Positions 6,556 to 10,468 of a DNA stretch of 10,468 nt are shown here, piece after piece. Where the stretch lies: NCBI GenBank assembly GCA_021804195.1, contig JAJZKJ010000042.1, positions 1-10,468 of the forward strand. Direction: 5' to 3'. Positions within the stretch are counted from its first letter, which is position 1; each line of letters starts with the position of its first letter. The notes under the pieces are model-generated. The model saw only the letters and a program-made list of their open reading frames with translations. It did no database searches and was not told where the DNA came from. The translations under genes and the position numbers were made by a program. This stretch comes from Acidobacteriota bacterium. Lineage in GTDB: Bacteria; Planctomycetota; Phycisphaerae; WQYP01; JAJZKJ01.

Positions 6556-7518
6556 ATGAAATTTCGCCACTTGATCGCCGTTTTAGCCAGTGTGGTGGCT
6601 CTTGCCCTGCTGGCGATCGTGGTTTTTCTGGCCGTTTATTCCTGGCCGGCCATCCGCATGAATGGCATCGGGTTCCTGCGCCGCAACACCTGGAATCTGG
6701 GCAATCTTTATAGCAACCCAATTCTGCGGCATGGCCGCGAAGTCATGCCGGGCGCCAGCTACGGCATCTTATTTCTGATTGCCGGCACGCTGCTGAGCAC
6801 GCTGATCGCGGTGATCCTGGCGATTCCGGTCGGGGTGGGGGCGGCGATTTTTCTGGCCGAGGCGGTGCCGGCCGGCATGCGCTCATGGATTTCTTTTTTT
6901 GTGGAAATGCTGGCCGCTATTCCCAGCGTGGTTTTCGGCCTGTGGGGATATGTGGTGGTGATTCCATTTCTGGGCCATCATCTCTACCCATGGATGGCCC
7001 ATCATCTGAAGTTCATTCCCTTTTTTGCGGGCCACTCCGGCAGCGGATACGGTTTGCTGACGGCCGGCCTGGTGCTCTGTCTGATGATCGTGCCGTTGAT
7101 TACGGCCACGCTGCGGGATGCCCTGGTCACTCAACTGGCCACGCAGCGCGACGCTTCATTGGCGCTGGGCGCCAGCCGCTTTGAAACTCTGTGGTCGGTG
7201 CTGTTGCCGGGCGCGCGGCGGGTGCTGATCGGCTCCAGCATTCTGGCCACTGGCCGGGCGCTGGGCGAAACCATGGCGGTGCTGATGATCAGCGGGAACG
7301 CGCTGAACTATCTGCCGCGCAATATTTATTCCCCCATCTCGACCATGGCATCGTTCATTGTTTCGCAGCTCGACAGCGCGCTGCAGGATCCGACCGGCAT
7401 CGCGGTGCGGTCGCTGGCGGAAGTGGCCCTGGTGCTCTGCGTGATTTCGGTTGTGGTCAACGGCGCTGCCCGCCTGTTGATTTACTATCACGGCCGCTGG
7501 TCCGCGAGGATGGTGTAA
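6556..7518 (+). CDS. pstC: Phosphate ABC transporter permease PstC
   Basis: PstC is one of two membrane-spanning subunits of the high-affinity phosphate importer. The 320 residues contain about six hydrophobic helices: roughly 6-29, 69-100, 110-139, 166-186, 224-246 and 286-310. The MetI-like permease signature (EAA loop) is seen as ASLALGASRFETLWSVLLPGA (200-220), which contacts the ATPase PstB. TGRALGETMAVLMISGN (232-248) is typical of PstC. A periplasmic loop of about 40 residues (30-68) follows helix 1. ATG 6556 keeps helix 1 intact; no ribosome binding site is visible because repeat copy C ends just upstream. Expression probably depends on read-through past the pstS hairpin. The stop codon abuts the pstA start directly. 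Confidence 0.95.
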   Translation: MKFRHLIAVLASVVALALLAIVVFLAVYSWPAIRMNGIGFLRRNTWNLGNLYSNPILRHGREVMPGASYGILFLIAGTLLSTLIAVILAIPVGVGAAIFLAEAVPAGMRSWISFFVEMLAAIPSVVFGLWGYVVVIPFLGHHLYPWMAHHLKFIPFFAGHSGSGYGLLTAGLVLCLMIVPLITATLRDALVTQLATQRDASLALGASRFETLWSVLLPGARRVLIGSSILATGRALGETMAVLMISGNALNYLPRNIYSPISTMASFIVSQLDSALQDPTGIAVRSLAEVALVLCVISVVVNGAARLLIYYHGRWSARMV

Positions 7519-8424
7519 ATGGCCAGTCTGAACCCCGCCTTACCCACGCTCCCGTTCGCGGCGCCGCGCCGGCGCGCCTGGCGGCGGCGGATCTTTGATG
7601 CATGCGGCTGGGGTTTGTGCGGGCTGGCATTTTTATGCCTGGGCGCGGCCACGGTCTGGATTCTGGCCACGGTGGTGCTGCACGGGCTGGGCGCGCTGAA
7701 CTGGAAAATGATCACGCACGGCACCGTGGGCACGGGCGGCGGCCTGATGAATGCCATTGAAGGCACCCTGATCCTGGCCCTGGGCGGGATCGCGCTGGCG
7801 CTGCCGCCGGGACTGGCGGCGGGCATTTATCTGGCCGAGTTTGACACCGGCTGGCTGGCGCCGGTGATTCGCTTTTTTTCGGATGTATTGGTGGGCGTGC
7901 CTTCGATTGTGATCGGCTATTTCGGCTACGTAACACTGGTGGAAGATCTGGGCTGGGGCTTCTCGGCCGCCGCCGGCGGCATTGCCCTGGCCATCATTGC
8001 CCTGCCTTATATCACCCGCGGCAGCGAAATGGCGATTCGCCAGGTGCCGCGGGAAATGCGCGATGCCGCCTACGCGCTGGGCGCCAGCGACAGCCGGGTG
8101 GTCATGAGCATCACCGTGCCGCTGGCCTTGCCCGGGGTCCTCACCGGAGTGCTGCTGGCGCTGGCCATCGCGGTGGGAGAAACCGCGCCCCTGCTCTATA
8201 CCGCGGGCTGGTCGAATTTTCTTTGGAACGGACATTTGACCCAGGAACCCGTGGGCTATTTAACGTATGCCATCTGGGCCTTTATTACCGAGCCCTTTGC
8301 CAGCGCCCATGCCCTGGCCTATGCGGCGGCGCTGCTGGTGACGGGGTTTGTCCTGGTGATCAGCATATTTGCCCGGCTGGCGCTCGACGATAACACAGGC
8401 TGGCGGCGGCGCATGCGGGGCTGA
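7519..8424 (+). CDS. pstA: Phosphate ABC transporter permease PstA
   Basis: PstA is the second membrane subunit, paired with PstC. The 301 residues have a basic N-terminal tail (about 1-28), a first helix (29-54), and the PstA-type motif GTGGGLMNAIEGT (71-83). SDVLVGVPSIVIGYFGYV (121-138) and the EAA loop EMRDAAYALGASDSRVVMSITVP (179-201) are typical of MetI-like permeases. AIAVGETAPLLYTAG (216-230) and a final helix (264-287) complete the fold. The ATG immediately follows the pstC stop codon. GAGGA (7506-7510), inside the end of pstC, is 8 bases upstream and serves as ribosome binding site, so translation is probably coupled. No pstB or phoU follows; the next gene is convergent. Confidence 0.96.
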   Translation: MASLNPALPTLPFAAPRRRAWRRRIFDACGWGLCGLAFLCLGAATVWILATVVLHGLGALNWKMITHGTVGTGGGLMNAIEGTLILALGGIALALPPGLAAGIYLAEFDTGWLAPVIRFFSDVLVGVPSIVIGYFGYVTLVEDLGWGFSAAAGGIALAIIALPYITRGSEMAIRQVPREMRDAAYALGASDSRVVMSITVPLALPGVLTGVLLALAIAVGETAPLLYTAGWSNFLWNGHLTQEPVGYLTYAIWAFITEPFASAHALAYAAALLVTGFVLVISIFARLALDDNTGWRRRMRG

Positions 8425-8426
8425 AG

Positions 8427-8449
8427 CGCCGCGGCGGTTTTGTTTTTTT
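8427..8449 (+). terminator. Probable terminator after pstA
   Basis: The palindrome CGCCGCGGCG (8427-8436) is followed by TTTT, one G, and seven T's (8438-8449), right after the pstA stop at 8422-8424. The stem is short and its exact fold is uncertain, but position and T-run fit an intrinsic terminator. It would close the pst transcript before the convergent ribokinase gene, whose stop codon begins at 8450. Confidence 0.6.
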
Positions 8450-9395
8450 ATCCCCGGGGCCGAACGCTTGATCGCGCATTCAACATTTGCGCGACTTCCG
8501 CGCGGGTGGGCGCGCAGGCCTGGGCGCCGCGGCGGGTCACCGAGAGTGCGGCGGCGGCATTGGCAAAGCCGCAGGCGGCGGCCAATTCCTGGCCTTCGGC
8601 CAAAGCCACGCCCAGCGCGGCATTAAAAATATCTCCGGCGGCGGTGGAGTCCACCGCCGCGACCTGGGGGGCGGGCAAATGCCGGGGCGCGGCGCCGGCC
8701 TCGGCTAATAAACAGCCTTGATCGCCCAGTTTCACAATTACATGGCGCGCGCCGCGTTGCTGCAACTGCCGGGCCAGTGGCGCGGCTTCCGCCGGTGTGA
8801 GCCGGCCCGGCGGCAGCCCGGCCAAAATGGCGGCTTCGGTTTCATTGGGCGTCACAATATCCAGCGTGGCCCATAATTCGTGCGGCAGCGGCTGGGCCGG
8901 GGCGGGGTCGAGAATCACCCGCGCGCCGGCGGCATGCGCCGCCCGCGCGGCGGCCACAACGGTAGGCAAAGGGTTTTCGAGCTGCAGCAGCACCACGCGC
9001 GCGTCCGCCAGTTCCCCCGCCTGGGCCATAACATCTGCCCCCGTGAAGCGGTCGTTGGCGCCGGGGACGATGATAATAGTGTTTTCACCGGTATCGGCGA
9101 CAAAGATGACGGCAATGCCGCTGACGCAGCCCGGCAGAGTCAGGATGCCGGTCACCGAGCAGCCGGCCTGGCGTAAATTGTCGCGCATGCGGCGGCCAAA
9201 CTCATCATCACCCACGCGGCCCAGCATGGCCACCGAACCTTCCAGTCTGGCCGCCGCGTAGGCCTGATTGGCGCCTTTGCCGCCGGGCTCGTCAAAGTAG
9301 GTATGACCTACCAGGGTTTCACCCGTTACCGGCAGGCGCGGCGCACAGGCCACCAGATCCATGTTCAGGCTGCCAATCACTACCAGTCGCGCCAT
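8448..9395 (-). CDS. rbsK: Ribokinase (PfkB family sugar kinase)
   Basis: The enzyme phosphorylates D-ribose to ribose-5-phosphate with ATP in the cytoplasm. The 315 residues match RbsK along the whole length: GSLNMDLV (8-15) with the sugar-contacting Asp13, EPGGKGANQAYAAARL (36-51), GENTIIIVPGAN (103-114), QLENPL (138-143), VTPNETEA (181-188), and DSTAAGDIFNAALGVAL (249-265) with the catalytic base D255 in the anion-hole motif AAGD. Alanine in place of the usual first glycine of GAGD also occurs in E. coli RbsK. LSVTRRGAQACAP (284-296) matches the ribokinase C-terminus. ATG 9395 gives the conserved start; only a weak GAGTGA lies upstream. Ribose could come from nucleosides, fitting the pyrimidine genes in this window, but no ribose transporter or nucleosidase is visible. 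Some related PfkB members act on deoxyribose or other sugars. Confidence 0.93.
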   Translation of the reverse strand: MARLVVIGSLNMDLVACAPRLPVTGETLVGHTYFDEPGGKGANQAYAAARLEGSVAMLGRVGDDEFGRRMRDNLRQAGCSVTGILTLPGCVSGIAVIFVADTGENTIIIVPGANDRFTGADVMAQAGELADARVVLLQLENPLPTVVAAARAAHAAGARVILDPAPAQPLPHELWATLDIVTPNETEAAILAGLPPGRLTPAEAAPLARQLQQRGARHVIVKLGDQGCLLAEAGAAPRHLPAPQVAAVDSTAAGDIFNAALGVALAEGQELAAACGFANAAAALSVTRRGAQACAPTRAEVAQMLNARSSVRPRG

Positions 9396-9443
9396 AACGA
9401 TTCACTCATCGAGCCAAAGTGCCCTTCCTTATGAATCATTTTG

Positions 9444-9482
9444 CATCCTGGAATGACGAAGCAAAAAAAGTGGCTCCGCCAT
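9444..9482 (-). repeat. Dispersed terminator-like repeat, copy D (probable terminator of the small ORF)
   Basis: On the minus strand this reads TGGCGGAGCCAC, seven T's, GCTTCGTCATTCCAG, then GATG. TGGC/GCCA pair around GGA. It begins at the end of the small ORF stop codon, so here the hairpin is correctly placed as an intrinsic terminator and would separate that ORF from rbsK. Confidence 0.7.
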
Positions 9483-9652
9483 TACTGCCGAGCCGCATTG
9501 TAGTACAAGTGCCGGGGTCTCCGTAAATGTTTTGCTGCAGACTTTGCTGTGGACGAGTGGAACACCGGGCTGAGTTGGGCCCAGGCCAGTCCGAATAATG
9601 CAAGCAGACAAAGCACAACCAGACACCCCATTTTGGGGCGCAATGAAGCCAT
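9482..9652 (-). CDS. Small ORF encoding a possible secreted basic peptide (56 aa)
   Basis: I do not recognise this gene. Reading from ATG 9652, AAGGAG (9660-9665) lies 7 bases upstream, the best ribosome binding site in the window. The product starts MASLRPK, followed by a hydrophobic core MGCLVVLCLLALFGLAWA (8-25) with a classic AxA-type signal peptidase site before Q26. The mature part would be about 31 residues, rich in Lys, Arg and His (AKSAAKHLRRPRHLYY, 36-51), with no cysteine. The stop codon is followed directly by repeat copy D, a good terminator. Start signal, leader and terminator together argue for a real transcription unit. Alternatively it may be the remnant of a longer exported protein cut short by the repeat. 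The nearest genes are rbsK (downstream) and BMC-P genes (upstream), both same strand. Confidence 0.5.
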   Translation of the reverse strand: MASLRPKMGCLVVLCLLALFGLAWAQLSPVFHSSTAKSAAKHLRRPRHLYYNAARQ

Positions 9653-9659
9653 GACAAAT

Positions 9660-9665
9660 CTCCTT
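9660..9665 (-). promoter_or_regulatory. Ribosome binding site of the small ORF
   Basis: AAGGAG on the minus strand, spaced 7 bases from ATG 9652: ideal sequence and spacing. It is the main support for translation of the 56-codon ORF. Confidence 0.65.
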
Positions 9666-9761
9666 AAGGAATGCTAATCGCAAATGAAAACAGAATCAGT
9701 ATCGTAGAGCCCGCCCGCCTCATGACGACGCACCGGCCGAGTTGCAGGCAGAGCCATGCGA

Positions 9762-9810
9762 GATGGCAGGCACTGGGACGGCGAAGCAAAAAAAGTGGCT
9801 CGCCACTTTT
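9762..9810 (-). repeat. Dispersed terminator-like repeat, copy E (strong terminator of the BMC-P genes)
   Basis: On the minus strand, AAAAGTGGC and GCCACTTTT pair around a 2-base GA loop (GTGG-CGAG-CCAC if closed as a tetraloop) and run into seven T's (plus 9788-9794). GCTTCGCCGTCCCAG follows, a diverged form of the conserved tail. It is the best intrinsic terminator in the window and lies 28 bases after the last BMC-P stop codon. Confidence 0.8.
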
Positions 9811-9822
9811 ATGCGGAGCAAT

Positions 9823-9838
9823 AACCACTCGGGTGGTT
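9823..9838 (-). terminator. Hairpin overlapping the stop of the last BMC-P gene
   Basis: AACCAC and GTGGTT form a perfect 6-bp stem with a 4-base loop, starting inside the stop codon at 9838-9840. It has no T-run of its own, but copy E follows closely, so the pair may act together as a tandem 3' end. Confidence 0.5.
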
Positions 9839-10119
9839 CAGGCAGGATCGGTGATGTCCACCGTATCAATCACGCCGATGGCCGCGGCGTCAATGGGGGA
9901 ATTGGGTCGGCCCACGGCAGTCATCGCGGAAAAGCCTTCGAGCGCCAAAAGCACCCGGTCGCCGATGCCGGCATCCACGGCATCCAGCGCCAGCACGGGC
10001 GGCCCGGGCTGCTCGCCGCCTTCGAGGGTGAGCGGCTGAACCATCAGCAGCTTGCGGCCCTCGTGGCTGGGGTCTTTTTGCGAAGCCACGCATTCGCCCA
10101 CCACCCGTCCCAGGATCAT
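9838..10119 (-). CDS. Bacterial microcompartment vertex protein (BMC-P, EutN/CcmL family)
   Basis: BMC-P proteins form pentamers that cap the vertices of polyhedral protein organelles. The 93 residues show the family pattern: MILGRVVGECVASQKDPSHEG (1-21), KLLMVQPL (23-30), LALDAVDAGIGDRVLLAL (43-60), and the ending GRPNSPIDAAAIGVIDTVDI (70-89). The length is typical for a single OB-like barrel domain. The start overlaps the stop of the upstream BMC-P gene by four bases (ATGA), and AAAGGT (10128-10133) is 8 bases upstream, so the two are translationally coupled. It is the last gene of the run and is followed by hairpins. The cargo enzymes are not in the window, so the compartment type cannot be read from this gene alone. 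Confidence 0.93.
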   Translation of the reverse strand: MILGRVVGECVASQKDPSHEGRKLLMVQPLTLEGGEQPGPPVLALDAVDAGIGDRVLLALEGFSAMTAVGRPNSPIDAAAIGVIDTVDITDPA

Positions 10120-10424
10120 ATGTTTTTACCTTTGTTTCCGCCCGACTGCCAGCGCGACTGCCAGGCGTGATTGGCGGCTGGGTCGAGTATGCCGACAATG
10201 GCGGCATCGGTGGGCACCTCGCGCGGACGCCATACGAAGCTGGCTTCCTTGCCACGGCAGAAATAGACCCATTCGCCGGGACCGGCGCCGATGCCGTCGA
10301 GCGCCAGGAGCGGTTTTTGCGGACCGCGCGGCCCCATCGGCTCAATCAGCAATAATTTAAAGCCTTCGAGTTGCGGGTCTTTGACGGTGGCTACCACGTT
10401 GCCGATGACGCGGGCGATGCGCAT
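10116..10424 (-). CDS. Bacterial microcompartment vertex protein (BMC-P, EutN/CcmL family), second paralogue
   Basis: The 102 residues have the same fold pattern as the neighbouring gene but a clearly different sequence: MRIARVIGNVVATVKDPQLEG (1-21), FKLLLIEPM (22-30), LLALDGIGAGPGEWVYFCRG (39-58), REVPTDAAIVGILDP (68-82). It has an additional hydrophilic C-terminal tail of about 20 residues with Trp, Gln, Asn and Lys (84-102), absent from the other copy. Such tails could face the lumen or bind partners, but that is speculative. The start is 11 bases after the stop of a third BMC-P gene, with CGGGG 6 bases before the ATG; its own stop overlaps the next start. Distinct BMC-P paralogues in one locus are common in metabolosome operons. 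Confidence 0.92.
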   Translation of the reverse strand: MRIARVIGNVVATVKDPQLEGFKLLLIEPMGPRGPQKPLLALDGIGAGPGEWVYFCRGKEASFVWRPREVPTDAAIVGILDPAANHAWQSRWQSGGNKGKNI

Positions 10425-10435
10425 AAAAAACCCCG

Positions 10436-10468
10436 TTATGCCACCACCTGAACCGTGTCAATGATGCC
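10436..10468 (-). CDS. C-terminal end of a third BMC-P vertex protein (runs off the right edge)
   Basis: Only the last ten codons and the TAA stop (10436-10438) are present. They read GIIDTVQVVA, which matches the C-terminal strand of EutN/CcmL proteins (compare IGVIDTVDI in the gene at 9838-10119). Position and spacing (11 bases before the next start) fit a tandem BMC-P array. The call rests on very little sequence but a very characteristic ending. Confidence 0.75.
   Translation of the reverse strand, partial: GIIDTVQVVA

Noticed and set aside
6282..6721. Minus-strand open frames between pstS and pstC (with LFLLRHS-like segments)
   Set aside because: They are translations of repeat copies B and C and of pst coding ends; the shared peptide comes from the repeated DNA and not from a protein family.
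7633..8235. 200-codon minus-strand frame inside pstA
   Set aside because: It is antisense to highly conserved permease motifs and is His/Arg/Gln-rich, typical of a shadow frame.
9429..9683. 84- and 73-codon minus-strand frames overlapping the small ORF
   Set aside because: The 56-codon frame has the AAGGAG site and signal peptide; these two run through the terminator repeat and lack such signals.

Overview
The window is a GC-rich bacterial chromosome segment with dense, metabolically ordinary genes and short intergenic gaps. No rRNA, tRNA, CRISPR array, transposase or phage gene was seen. Codon use is strongly G/C-ending. Pyrimidine degradation, a Pst phosphate transporter and microcompartment vertex proteins together would fit a soil- or sediment-type heterotroph. 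Acidobacteriota is my guess, but the sequence alone does not prove any phylum.

Left third (1-3102): a reductive pyrimidine catabolism block. A hydantoinase/dihydropyrimidinase gene runs leftwards out of the window and is divergent from preT-preA, the two subunits of NAD-dependent dihydropyrimidine dehydrogenase. Together they would convert uracil or thymine to the dihydropyrimidine and then to the N-carbamoyl beta-amino acid. preT is broken near its 5' end by an apparent one-base deletion that separates the start from the first cysteine cluster.

Middle (3255-8424): an NRAMP-related membrane transporter, a convergent small membrane-anchored DUF3592-like protein, and then pstS, pstC and pstA. 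A near-perfect Pho box precedes pstS. A 13-bp perfect hairpin sits directly after pstS and probably lowers expression of the permease genes relative to the binding protein. The ATPase gene pstB and phoU do not follow pstA; a terminator-like sequence and a convergent ribokinase gene do.

Right third (8448-10468): all genes are on the minus strand. In transcription order they are the tail of one EutN/CcmL-type (BMC-P) vertex protein, two complete BMC-P genes overlapping by 4 nt, two hairpins of which one is a strong terminator, a 56-codon ORF with an excellent ribosome binding site and a signal peptide, another terminator-like repeat, and ribokinase. This is the downstream edge of a bacterial microcompartment locus lying mostly outside the window.

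Across the intergenic regions a short dispersed repeat occurs five times in the same orientation. It consists of a terminator-like GC hairpin, seven T's and, in most copies, a conserved tail. Three observations merit most attention: this repeat family, the possible secreted basic peptide, and the proximity of pyrimidine/ribose catabolism to microcompartment shell genes.
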